A DNA stretch of 64,000 bases from an uncultured Clostridium sp. (GTDB lineage: Bacteria; Bacillota; Clostridia; Lachnospirales; Lachnospiraceae), in contig CALAAS010000008.1 in NCBI GenBank assembly GCA_937885015.1, positions 1-64,000 of the forward strand, in the 5' to 3' direction. The notes under the pieces were generated by a model, which ran no database searches, was not told the DNA's origin, and was given only the letters and a program-made list of their open reading frames with translations. A program made the position numbers and the translations under genes. Of this stretch, positions 33,983-41,728 are shown piece after piece (the first letter of the stretch is position 1; the number at the start of each line of letters is the position of its first letter).

Positions 33983-35095
33983 TTATACCAGCTCCGCCAG
34001 TTTCTTCAATTTCCCCTTTTTTTCCGCGTATTCCTTCAGCATACGGTTTTCCTGCTCCAACGTTCCAAACTCTCTGCGGCAGCAGACTACCCATCGGCAC
34101 CTGTCCATAAGACTGCGGGCCTTTCTGATTTCTTCTTCCCCAACAGGTTCAAATGCCTTCGCACTTACCACGCAGGACGCCAATGCCCGGGCCGCCTGAA
34201 AATCCACATCATTCTCATAGAGGATTCCAGCCGAAAAGGGAATCCCGGCTCTCTGCAGCTTCCAGAACGTCTGCCTGCCGCTCCCGCCTCCTGCAATCAC
34301 AAACACATCTGCCTCTCCCTTTGGGGCCGGAAGTTCCACACCTCCGCTTTCCTCCATAAACAGTCCCTGCGAAACACCAAACAGCCGAGCCACATAGCCG
34401 TCACAAAAAATCTCTTCCGGCGTTCCAAGCCGTTCCGTCTCCGTCCCATTTACACAGAGAATTCTGTCTGAAATCCGTTCCGCCAAATCCAGCTCATGAA
34501 GCGACATGATCACAGCTACCTTCTTTTTCCGTGTCAGCTCCTGCAAAACTGCCATAAATTCCAATTTATAACGCACATCCAGGAAAGACGTAGGCTCGTC
34601 CAAGAGAATGATCTCCGGCTCCTGGCAGATAGCCCGCGCCAGCATAATTCTCTGCCGCTGGCCATCACTGATCGCGCTAAAATCCCGATCCCGCAGTTCC
34701 GCCGCGTGTACTGCCTCCATGGCTTCATCCACGGCCCTAAAGTCCTGCTCCGACAGTATGCCAAAACAGCCCGTATAAGGATAGCGCCCTGCTGCCACCA
34801 CCTCACGACAGCTCATATATTCCGTGTGAAGCCGCTCTGTAAACACTACAGCCATCCGCTGCGAACGCTCTCTTCCGGACATCCCCGCAAGCGACACTCC
34901 ATCCAGATAAACCGTTCCCCCCAGAAGCTGGAGCTGGCCGGCAATACTTTTTAAAACTGTAGATTTTCCTGCCCCGTTGGGGCCAATCAGAGTCAGAATC
35001 TCTCCTCGTTTCACCTCGACCCGCAATGGTCCGAGGATCGGTGTTTTGCCGTATCCCACCGTCAACTGCTCTGTATAAAAATACAGTTTTTCCAT
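33983..35095 (-). CDS. FecE/BtuD-type ABC ATPase with extra C-terminal domain
   Basis: 370 residues. Residues 1-250 are a standard metal-chelate importer ATPase: Walker A GPNGAGKST near 39, signature ISDGQRQRI, Walker B ILLDEPTSFLD, switch His in MSLHEL. About 110 further residues contain FVIAGGGSGRQTFW and GILYENDVDFQAARAL, a possible Rossmann-like or ligand-sensing domain not present in FecE or BtuD. It would power import through the FecCD permease just upstream. Under the cobalamin riboswitch the cargo is probably a corrinoid, cobalt chelate or other tetrapyrrole. Confidence 0.88.
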   Translation of the reverse strand: MEKLYFYTEQLTVGYGKTPILGPLRVEVKRGEILTLIGPNGAGKSTVLKSIAGQLQLLGGTVYLDGVSLAGMSGRERSQRMAVVFTERLHTEYMSCREVVAAGRYPYTGCFGILSEQDFRAVDEAMEAVHAAELRDRDFSAISDGQRQRIMLARAICQEPEIILLDEPTSFLDVRYKLEFMAVLQELTRKKKVAVIMSLHELDLAERISDRILCVNGTETERLGTPEEIFCDGYVARLFGVSQGLFMEESGGVELPAPKGEADVFVIAGGGSGRQTFWKLQRAGIPFSAGILYENDVDFQAARALASCVVSAKAFEPVGEEEIRKARSLMDRCRWVVCCRREFGTLEQENRMLKEYAEKKGKLKKLAELV

Positions 35096-35097
35096 GC

Positions 35098-36120
35098 CTA
35101 TCCCCTTTCCCTGCGGCGAAATACCATCACCGCAATTACCACCGGCGCACCAAACACGGCTGTTACTGTGCTGATTGCAAGCTCCGTCGGTGCAAACAAT
35201 GTCCGGGCCAGCATATCGCAGAACAGACAGAATACACTGCCTCCCAGGAAACAGGCCGGGATCATCCGAAGCGGCCTGGAGGTTCGAAACAGCGCCCGAA
35301 CCAGGTGCGGCACCGCAATTCCAACAAAAGAGACCGGCCCGGCAAACGCAGCCACGCAGCCCGAAAGAACGCTGGAAAGAATAACCAGCGAGGCCCTAAG
35401 TCCTCTCACATTGACTCCCATGCTCTTTGCATAGGCCTCTCCCATCTGATACGCCTCTATGGGTTTTGCCATCCAGAACACCAGGAAAAAAGAGACCGCC
35501 GTCACGACTGCCATCACGCCAATATTCTCCCAGGAAATCCCGGAAAAGCTGCCCCGGGACCAGTTATGTAAGTTTACAATGTCTGCGTCTTCCGCAAATG
35601 TTACCACAAAATCTGTAACAGCGGCGCAGATATATCCCACCATAACACCGCTTACCACCAGCATGGCCATGTGTTCCATCCGTCTGGAAAGCAGAAGAAC
35701 AAATCCCATGGAAAGCAACGCTCCCAGAAAAGCCGACGCCACCAGAAGCGAGGAACTGACGCGCAGACGGTTTCCAAGAATGCACACCATAACCAGCGCC
35801 ACCGCCATCTTGGCACCGGATGAAATCCCCAGCACAAAGGGACCGGCAATGGGGTTATGGAAAAAGGTCTGTAAAAGATAGCCAGACAGGCCAAGAGCCC
35901 CGCCCAGAATCATAGCAGCCAGCGCTCTGGGAAATCGCAGCTGCCACAAAATACCAGCCGTTGCATCATCCGTCTCCTTCCCCATGATCCACGAGCCAAT
36001 CTCCCGCAGGTGGATGGGAACACTTCCCACACAGAGATTCAGCCAGAGCAGCAGGAGCAGCAGCACCAAAAGAACGGCAAAACCGATGAAACCGCGGCTC
36101 TTTTTTTTCTCTCTCACCAA
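35098..36120 (-). CDS. FecCD/BtuC-type ABC permease
   Basis: About 340 residues with roughly ten membrane helices. Typical blocks are LRFPRALAAMILGGALGLSG, NPIAGPFVLGISSGA, AGPVSFVGIAVPHLVR and FAPTELAISTVTAVFGAP. Forms the channel for import of iron chelates, haem or cobalamin-like compounds. The start is TTG 36120 or GTG 36117 with GGGAGGAA upstream. It is one base from the binding-protein stop and two from the ATPase start. Confidence 0.93.
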   Translation of the reverse strand: MVREKKKSRGFIGFAVLLVLLLLLLWLNLCVGSVPIHLREIGSWIMGKETDDATAGILWQLRFPRALAAMILGGALGLSGYLLQTFFHNPIAGPFVLGISSGAKMAVALVMVCILGNRLRVSSSLLVASAFLGALLSMGFVLLLSRRMEHMAMLVVSGVMVGYICAAVTDFVVTFAEDADIVNLHNWSRGSFSGISWENIGVMAVVTAVSFFLVFWMAKPIEAYQMGEAYAKSMGVNVRGLRASLVILSSVLSGCVAAFAGPVSFVGIAVPHLVRALFRTSRPLRMIPACFLGGSVFCLFCDMLARTLFAPTELAISTVTAVFGAPVVIAVMVFRRRERG

Positions 36121-36121
36121 A

Positions 36122-37405
36122 TTATTCCTCCCTCAATCGGTACAGGTAACGGCCCCTCTCCCGTTTTTCTTCCAGCATCCCATAAATATCCTCCAGCATT
36201 GGCCCGGCAGACAAAGACTCCTGATACAGGTTTTTCGTAGTACACCACACGTTTCCCTCCTGCACAGCCCGACAGTCCGCCAACACCGGAGCCATATCCA
36301 CCAGTTCCTTCACAGTCTGCAGCTCGCCATCCACCGTACTGTTATATATCATGTAGTCAGCCTCTTTTGCCGCACTGTAAAACTCCTCCATCTGCATGGT
36401 CACAGAGGAGGAACGGCCTTTCCCTGCTCCCAAATCCTCAAACAGGTAGCGCCCGCCGGCCATCTCTATCAGCTCCGCCACGTAATCCGATGCCTTTCTC
36501 ACGCTGACAGATCCATTGGCCGTAACGTAAAAAAAAGCCACCACCGGACGCCGGCCGGATCCCTGCTGACCAGATTCTCCCCGGTCGGATTCCAGCTGAC
36601 CAGGTTCCACGCTCTGCAGCTGTTCCACCCGCATAAAGGCTTCATTCTGGGCAGCAAAGGCCTGTTCTGCCCCTTCCCGATTCCCGGTCAGAACACCATA
36701 CAGGCGAATCCATTCTGCCCGCCCCAGCGGATGCGTCTCATAGCTGGAGTAATCCACCAGCACCGGAATCCCGAACTGTTCCAGTTTTTCCCGCACTTCC
36801 GGAACATGGTTGATCATCGTATTTTCCACTGCAAGACTGCACCCTTCTGCGAGAATCTTCTCATAGTCGGGCTCACTGTATTTCCCTGCATAGAGAATGT
36901 CTCCACGTTCCATTGCCTCCCGCGCCTGTGGAATATACCACCCCTGCGCTGCAGTTCCGGAAAAGCGGATGGATGAAAGAGCGTCCAGTTCCCGAAACAT
37001 ATCCATCGCCGCTGTGGCCACCAGATATACATTTACCAGCGGCTGCTGCAGAACCGCCACATCCTCTGGCAGATCCTCCGGCACAGTCCCTCCCTCCGGA
37101 ACCACAAGGAAGCTGCTCCCGTCCATGATCTGAATCCCCGCATATCCGCCTTCATAAAAATCCACTGCAAAATTTTCGGCATACTGAAGCTCCAGCTGTC
37201 CTGTCCTAGTCAGTTCCCTGCTCCAATCCATTCCGCTCTTCCAGCTCTTTTCATCCTCCCCCGCAGTTCCGCGACAACCTGCAAGGGACAGAATTACAGC
37301 CATCAGGCAGATCCATACAGGGGCCAAAAGTCTGCTATAGCTCCGCAGCCTTTCCCGGAGTTTTTCCGGAATTCTTGCCAGTTCACATCTTTTTCTTCTG
37401 TTCAC
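36122..37405 (-). CDS. Substrate-binding lipoprotein of the FecBCD importer
   Basis: 427 residues, long for the family. A basic N-terminus of about 28 residues precedes the hydrophobic segment and lipobox LAGC (Cys44). The rest is a class III helical-backbone periplasmic-binding fold (ETHPLGRAEWIRLYG, FEDLGAGKGRSSSVTMQMEEF). It captures a chelate or tetrapyrrole for the FecCD permease. GTG start at 37405 overlaps the NEAT-like gene by 23 bases, with GAGGAAAG upstream. An insertion rich in Gly/Ser/Gln lies near residue 285. Confidence 0.88.
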   Translation of the reverse strand: MNRRKRCELARIPEKLRERLRSYSRLLAPVWICLMAVILSLAGCRGTAGEDEKSWKSGMDWSRELTRTGQLELQYAENFAVDFYEGGYAGIQIMDGSSFLVVPEGGTVPEDLPEDVAVLQQPLVNVYLVATAAMDMFRELDALSSIRFSGTAAQGWYIPQAREAMERGDILYAGKYSEPDYEKILAEGCSLAVENTMINHVPEVREKLEQFGIPVLVDYSSYETHPLGRAEWIRLYGVLTGNREGAEQAFAAQNEAFMRVEQLQSVEPGQLESDRGESGQQGSGRRPVVAFFYVTANGSVSVRKASDYVAELIEMAGGRYLFEDLGAGKGRSSSVTMQMEEFYSAAKEADYMIYNSTVDGELQTVKELVDMAPVLADCRAVQEGNVWCTTKNLYQESLSAGPMLEDIYGMLEEKRERGRYLYRLREE

Positions 37406-38564
37406 AGCGTTCTTTCCTCTTTCTGAATATCAGGACAGCCAGGGCCACCAACACAACTGCCAGAACTCCATAAACCAAACCAGAAATATTCTCTTTGTCT
37501 TCTACCGCCAGCTTTATGTTTTTTTCATCAAACCGGAGCTCATATTGAATTTCATGGGGCATTCCCATGGCAGTCGTATCGGCTGTAACAGCCAACGGTA
37601 CATCCAGCCGCGAAACAGGAATACGGAACACGGAGACCTCCGTTTTTTTTAACTTCCTGCCCGATATAGCAGTATCTTCCGGCATATACTGGATTCCATC
37701 CACAATCATGTAATCGTAATATGGACTGCTCCACACAATCTCCACAACGGCCCGGCCTTCTTCTATGTTTAAAGCAGCCGGGGAAAAAACAGATGCCCGG
37801 CCACTTCCGCCTTCCAGGGAAACTTCCACCTCATACAATCCATCTTCCAGGTTCAGAGCCCGGTCGCGCTCTCTCATCTCCCCCTTCGTTTTCTGCACCG
37901 TTTCCTGTACCGTCTCCTGTCTCGTCTCTTGTGCTGTCTGCCGTCCGCTCAGCGCAGAATCCGAGTCCGCAGAAGCCAACCAGGCATTGCCTGGCAAGGT
38001 TTCCGCCCTCAGACGGATGATCCGGTCGTACCAGGCCGATTTCCGCTTGCTGAATGCCGCACAATTCAAATCCTGATTCAACGCTTCAACGGGAATTTCA
38101 TAGGTATAGGCCCCGTTTTCATCTTCTACAAAAGGGATGTACTGCGATTCTTCCGCTTTTTTTGCTTCCTCTCCGGTTCCCATAAACAGCTTTCCGTATC
38201 CCGTTCCTCCCAGAGTCAGGACAGCCGTCATCTTCCCATTCTTTACCGTCAGCTCCGCCTTGATAATCCGGAACATCGAGGAGCTGGATTCTACATCAAT
38301 AAGATATGTCCCCTCCCGCAGAGCATCTCCGTATACTGCATTACCACTGTTTTCTGATTTTTTACCGTCATTTTCCGACTCTTCCGCATTGTTTTCCAGC
38401 TTTTCACTGCCGTCTTCTGATTCTTTCACATCCTCCGGCTGAAATACTCGAATTTCTTCTGTCACCATCTGATGCACCACCGCTCCATAACAGATTGCCG
38501 GTGTGACTGTCACACCGGCAATTCCCAGGAGAAACGCTGCAAAAATACCGCTACATTTCTTCAC
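37383..38564 (-). CDS. Membrane-anchored surface protein with two NEAT-like domains
   Basis: 393 residues. Signal peptide 1-27, acidic Glu/Ser linker about 40-77, repeat one about 82-190 (LREGTYLIDV, LFMGTGEEA, YTYEIPVEAL, AWYDRIIRL), linker rich in Gln/Thr, repeat two about 237-350 (LEDGLYEVEV, YYDYMIVDG, FRIPVSRL), membrane span about 361-380 and a basic tail. Both repeats share the order of NEAT (iron-transport-associated) domains, which bind haem in surface uptake systems, but I see no unambiguous YXXXY ligand motif. GTG start with AGAGGAAA upstream. It sits between CbiK and the binding protein in the cobalamin-riboswitch operon, so it may bind a tetrapyrrole or metal chelate. Confidence 0.65.
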   Translation of the reverse strand: MKKCSGIFAAFLLGIAGVTVTPAICYGAVVHQMVTEEIRVFQPEDVKESEDGSEKLENNAEESENDGKKSENSGNAVYGDALREGTYLIDVESSSSMFRIIKAELTVKNGKMTAVLTLGGTGYGKLFMGTGEEAKKAEESQYIPFVEDENGAYTYEIPVEALNQDLNCAAFSKRKSAWYDRIIRLRAETLPGNAWLASADSDSALSGRQTAQETRQETVQETVQKTKGEMRERDRALNLEDGLYEVEVSLEGGSGRASVFSPAALNIEEGRAVVEIVWSSPYYDYMIVDGIQYMPEDTAISGRKLKKTEVSVFRIPVSRLDVPLAVTADTTAMGMPHEIQYELRFDEKNIKLAVEDKENISGLVYGVLAVVLVALAVLIFRKRKERCEQKKKM

Positions 38565-38623
38565 TCTTTTCCTCTTTTTCTTCTGTCTGCCACTTTTATC
38601 CGCTTTGCGACACGAGATCTTCT

Positions 38624-39673
38624 TTATTGTTCCGCAACGTTGTTCCCGGAAACAGCCTCCAGCGCTGCCCGCGTGTGTGCCACATAGATATTCCGGATCG
38701 CCGGATTCTGTCCAAGGCCTTCCAGAATACAGATTACCTCATATCCTTCATTTTCCAGCTGGCTCTTCCAGGAGTCCTCTTCATCACCGGCCATATCGTT
38801 ATTTGCATGATCCCCGGCCACCACCATAAGAGGCTGCAACACTACTTTTTTGTATGTCCCCTTTTCTTTTAACGCCGCCTTCAGATCCTCCAGCGTCGGC
38901 TCCGCCTCCACTGTCCCGATATAGTAATTTTCATGACCGCGCTCTCTCATTTTCTCCTGAAGCCTGCTGTAAACATGGTTTGAATCCGCTTCCGTACCAT
39001 GCCCCATAAAGCAAATTGCCGTCTCTCCGTCATCATACTCCTCTGTAGATTCTACAATTGCATCAATGACCGCATCAAAATCCGCATCCTCCGTCAGAAG
39101 CGGCTCCGCCAGAACAATCTGCTTAAACTGTTCCTGAGCCTCTTCCAGTTCTGCTGCCAGATCCATATATTCATATCCATCCATCAGATGTGTCGGCTGT
39201 ACAATCAGTGTCTCAATTCCGTCTTCCGCCGCCCGGTTAAGCGCCTCTTCCACATTGTCAATTTCCAGATTATCCCTCTCCTTCAGCTTATCAATGATAA
39301 TCTGACTGGTAAAGGCGCGGCGGACTTCATACTCTGGAAACGCCTCTCCGATTGCTGTTTCAATCGCTCCAATGGTCAAATCCCGGCTGTCATTATAGCT
39401 CGTCCCGAAGCTAACCGCCAGAATCGCTGTATGATTCGCATTTTTTTCTGACTCTTCCACTCCTGCCATGCTGGTGTCCTCTTCCATCTCTTTCGTTTTC
39501 GCCGAATCCTCCTGCTTTGTCTCAGCCACATCCGTTGTTTCTGTTTTCTGGCCGGAGGCTGCGCTGCATCCTGCCAACAGCAGACCGGCCATTCCGACCA
39601 GCAGCAGGAAATTTCGTTTCTTCGCGCGTTTGCTGTTTAAGCAGCATTCCCATTTCATCATTGTTCTTTTCAT
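38624..39673 (-). CDS. cbiK: Exported lipoprotein form of sirohydrochlorin cobaltochelatase CbiK
   Basis: 349 residues. Residues 1-36 are a lipoprotein signal with lipobox LAGC (Cys36); 37-80 are an acidic linker. From about 82 the CbiK chelatase fold begins (AILAVSFGTSYNDSR) and keeps the likely metal/catalytic histidines: VQPTHLMDG (H162), FMGHGTEAD (H225) and VVAGDHANNDMAGDEEDSW (H289). CbiK inserts cobalt into sirohydrochlorin in the anaerobic cobalamin route, normally in the cytoplasm. A membrane-anchored outside location is unusual; periplasmic CbiK is known from Desulfovibrio. It may insert or remove metal from tetrapyrroles for the adjacent importer. The ATG at 39673 has GGAGG upstream; it is the first gene after the riboswitch. 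Confidence 0.88.
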   Translation of the reverse strand: MKRTMMKWECCLNSKRAKKRNFLLLVGMAGLLLAGCSAASGQKTETTDVAETKQEDSAKTKEMEEDTSMAGVEESEKNANHTAILAVSFGTSYNDSRDLTIGAIETAIGEAFPEYEVRRAFTSQIIIDKLKERDNLEIDNVEEALNRAAEDGIETLIVQPTHLMDGYEYMDLAAELEEAQEQFKQIVLAEPLLTEDADFDAVIDAIVESTEEYDDGETAICFMGHGTEADSNHVYSRLQEKMRERGHENYYIGTVEAEPTLEDLKAALKEKGTYKKVVLQPLMVVAGDHANNDMAGDEEDSWKSQLENEGYEVICILEGLGQNPAIRNIYVAHTRAALEAVSGNNVAEQ

Positions 39674-39954
39674 GTTGTTCCTCCCTGTTCTGCAAAATCC
39701 GTGCCGTGCAGCCTGCCACCATTTCACCGCGAGTCCATAAAAATACCTGTAAAAAAGGGTAACACAAACCTGAATGCTCTGGAAGAGAAATAATCCGACA
39801 TTTTTCCGCCGCAATGCAATCCACACGGCAAAAAGTAGGACAACTGACTCCCGGCATCAATGCTGCGCCACCCTTTTCATGAAATCTTTGCAATAAACAA
39901 GGATTTTAACGTACAACCATTTAACTCGTGGCCTGGAACACTTCGTTCCTGTAC
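39674..39954 (-). other. Long leader between riboswitch and cbiK
   Basis: About 280 bases between the aptamer's 3' end and the cbiK start. No convincing gene. It probably carries the riboswitch expression platform; I could not identify a clear terminator with a T-run, so control could be at translation or by distant pairing. Confidence 0.4.
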
Positions 39955-40150
39955 AACAGACGGGCAGGTCTCCTGGCTTATCGTTCTCCGCCTTCGGCCA
40001 TCTTCCCGGTTTCCCAGTGATATTTTGGCCTCAGCTCCCGAAATACAGTGACGAGTTCGTACAGGATTCACACCTGTTTCCCTTTTCACCAGATCAGAAT
40101 CTTGTTCTATCTGACACCCGCTGTCTGATTCAATTTTTAAAACAGCTGTC
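39955..40150 (-). ncRNA. Cobalamin riboswitch
   Basis: Read on the minus strand, the region shows the conserved order of the cobalamin aptamer: GGGAAACAGGTGTGAATCC, a variant of the GCCACTG box (GTCACTG), GGGAAACCGGGAAG, and the B12-box AAGCCAGGAGACCTGCC near 39960-39976. It would sense adenosylcobalamin or a related corrinoid and repress the downstream operon when it is plentiful. Boundaries are approximate. Confidence 0.9.
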
Positions 40151-40225
40151 CAGGACAGCCGATCTCCCGACTGGATTATCCGATCAGAAAGACAGGCGGC
40201 CCGGCACATTTCCTATTCCTTTCGT

Positions 40226-40254
40226 ATCATACCACACATTTTTTTCGTTGTATA
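40226..40254 (-). promoter_or_regulatory. Promoter of the cobalamin-riboswitch operon
   Basis: Minus strand TATACA (40249-40254), 17-base spacer, TATGAT (40226-40231), with a TGG extension before the -10 box. Transcription would begin near 40219, about 70 bases ahead of the aptamer. Confidence 0.6.
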
Positions 40255-40301
40255 TACATAAGTGTTTAAAATCACAGTGTAAAATCATTTCATACCGTCT
40301 T

Positions 40302-40919
40302 TTATGAATCAGCAATCCTCTTTCCTGCATGCCCGCAGCTGGTGCTGATACTGGTATTTTTATACACCTCTCCAATCCATATTCCAGAATTTTTGTCCAA
40401 TTCCATTACATATGTAACCGGCACTCCTATATGTTTACTTTTGAGCGTTTTTAACAACTCTGCATTTTTAGTATTACCATTTTTTGTAAACTTATGATTA
40501 TCTTTTCCATCCGGAATAAGGGCTATTTTTTTTCCATTATTATTGATTCTAATCTCAATCTGCCTGCTCTTTATCTCTTTGTTCAATTTTCCGTTCAAAA
40601 TAATACTGCCATCCCCATGGACATAAACATACGTAGGAGAAACCTTTTTTTCCGGTATCAGCGTCGTAAACCCCTGCAAAATGGGATAGACCTCCTCTCT
40701 GTTCTTTTCTTTTATCTGGTAAACTCCCCTGTCTCTTGAATAAATTTCTGTTCCGTTATTGCGCAGTTGATAAATAGCGGTTCTCAATGTACCACTTTTT
40801 TCCTCCAAATCTACCCCTTTTTCCTTTATGCAGCTTCTCATTTCATCTGAAGTATGTTCCAATCCGTCAGATAGTATCTCTAAAACAATATTTTTTACCT
40901 GTGATAATTTTGATACCAT
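40302..40919 (-). CDS. Winged-helix protein with unknown C-terminal domain
   Basis: 205 residues. Residues 1-70 look like a winged helix (VKNIVLEILSDGLEHTSDEM, GTLRTAIYQLRNNG). Residues 75-185 are a beta-rich domain I do not recognise (PTYVYVHGDGSIILNGKLN, VPVTYVMELDKNSGIW). The last about 19 residues are encoded within a 46-base repeat shared with the end of spoIIID, so the natural C-terminus may have been nearer the motif IGEVY. It starts 2 bases after the small HTH gene; the two form an operon. A regulator or defence-type function is possible but unproven. Confidence 0.65.
   Translation of the reverse strand: MVSKLSQVKNIVLEILSDGLEHTSDEMRSCIKEKGVDLEEKSGTLRTAIYQLRNNGTEIYSRDRGVYQIKEKNREEVYPILQGFTTLIPEKKVSPTYVYVHGDGSIILNGKLNKEIKSRQIEIRINNNGKKIALIPDGKDNHKFTKNGNTKNAELLKTLKSKHIGVPVTYVMELDKNSGIWIGEVYKNTSISTSCGHAGKRIADS
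40316..40361. repeat. 46-bp direct repeat, copy A
   Basis: 46 bases matching 41381-41426 with 3 mismatches, in the same orientation. It forms the 3' end of the winged-helix gene. Together with copy B it brackets the two-gene HTH module of about 1.06 kb. Confidence 0.85.
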
Positions 40920-40921
40920 TT

Positions 40922-41125
40922 TTACATATCCACCTTTTCTTTTTTTACCGGTTCATATAATTCCAGTGACACAATAAGTTGAAGAAATTTATCATACCGC
41001 TTAAGATATTTATCGTTTTCAAAGCGGCTTATTTGCCTTAACGAATAATCTGTTTCATCCGCTAACTGTTCCTGCGTTTTTCCTATCTTATTCCGTGCAT
41101 TTTTTATTTCCTCTCCCGTAATCAT
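40922..41125 (-). CDS. Small Xre-family HTH regulator
   Basis: 67 residues. Nearly the whole protein is a lambda-repressor-like HTH (IKNARNKIGKTQEQLADETD, LRQISRFENDKY). RBS AAGGAGG precedes the ATG. It probably controls the downstream winged-helix gene and itself. The low-GC composition matches its partner. Confidence 0.8.
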   Translation of the reverse strand: MITGEEIKNARNKIGKTQEQLADETDYSLRQISRFENDKYLKRYDKFLQLIVSLELYEPVKKEKVDM

Positions 41126-41306
41126 TTCCGTGCCTCCTTATTTTTATCTATAATCGCATTATACATTATGAAAAACAGAAAATGAACGTCAGTAATGTCT
41201 TGTTTCTCATGCTCTCAACACATTCATTAAACCATTTCGTATACGTTTGCCCGTTGTGTTTATCTATTACGTTTACCGGTTTCCTGATCAGAACGCCGAG
41301 GGCACG

Positions 41307-41369
41307 TAAAAAAAAGCCATCATTTCCCATATTGTCTCTCACACGGACATACCTGAAATGACGGCTTTT
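41307..41369 (-). terminator. Terminator of spoIIID
   Basis: On the minus strand AAAGCCGTCATTTC pairs with GAAATGATGGCTTT across a loop of about 29 bases and is followed by a T-run (41307-41315 on the plus strand are A-rich). It starts 4 bases after the spoIIID stop codon. Confidence 0.7.
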
Positions 41370-41373
41370 AATT

Positions 41374-41655
41374 TTATAGCTCCTCTTTACTGCATGCCTG
41401 CAGCTGGTGCTGATACTGATATTTTTCCCGGGTGGCCATTCCCCCCCGGATATGACGTTCCGCTTTATTGATATCCAACACGACCCGGGCTTTGGAAGCC
41501 AGAGCCGGATTGATATGCTCGAGGCGATCAGTAACGTCTTTATGTACCGTACTCTTGCTAATTCCAAATTTTTTTGCAGTCTGCCTTACAGTGGCATTGT
41601 AATCTATAATATAATTTGCAATTGCCACTGCCCGCTCTTCAATATACTCTTTCAA
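41374..41655 (-). CDS. spoIIID: Stage III sporulation protein D (mother-cell regulator)
   Basis: About 93 residues. DNA-binding regulator of mother-cell genes during endospore formation. LKEYIEERAVAIANYIID, TVRQTAKKFGISKSTVHKDV and INPALASKARVVLDINKAERHIRGG match the family throughout. The TTG at 41655 is chosen: GGGGGAG lies 6 bases upstream and the family normally begins at this KEYIEER; the ATG at 41676 starts before the RBS. The final residues (QYQHQLQACSKEEL) lie beyond the usual end and are encoded by the 46-base repeat. It indicates a spore former. Confidence 0.95.
   Translation of the reverse strand: MKEYIEERAVAIANYIIDYNATVRQTAKKFGISKSTVHKDVTDRLEHINPALASKARVVLDINKAERHIRGGMATREKYQYQHQLQACSKEEL
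41381..41426. repeat. 46-bp direct repeat, copy B, in the 3' end of spoIIID
   Basis: Matches copy A at 40316-40361 with 3 mismatches, offset 1065 bases. It lies in the last codons of spoIIID, a placement typical of attachment sites, though no integrase is present in the module. Confidence 0.85.
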
Positions 41656-41661
41656 GGAAAA

Positions 41662-41700
41662 CTCCCCCGAAAACATTGTTTTTACAATGTATGCGGGGAG
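41662..41700 (-). promoter_or_regulatory. Hairpin sequestering the spoIIID ribosome binding site
   Basis: On the minus strand CTCCCC pairs with the SD sequence GGGGAG, and inside it ACATTGT pairs with ACAATGT around a 4-base loop. The SD of spoIIID (41662-41668) is therefore inside the stem. It could limit translation or act as an attenuator, since TTTT follows. Confidence 0.65.
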
Positions 41701-41728
41701 AAGTACCTCTATGAATCAGTTTCTGAAA

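Noticed and set aside
34153..35571. Plus-strand frames opposite the FecE and FecCD genes
   Set aside because: Antisense shadows without RBS or domains; the minus-strand genes are well supported.
41166..41373. Possible extra coding region after spoIIID
   Set aside because: The stretch is mostly the spoIIID terminator and AT-rich spacer; the frame is only a continuation out of spoIIID's other frame.
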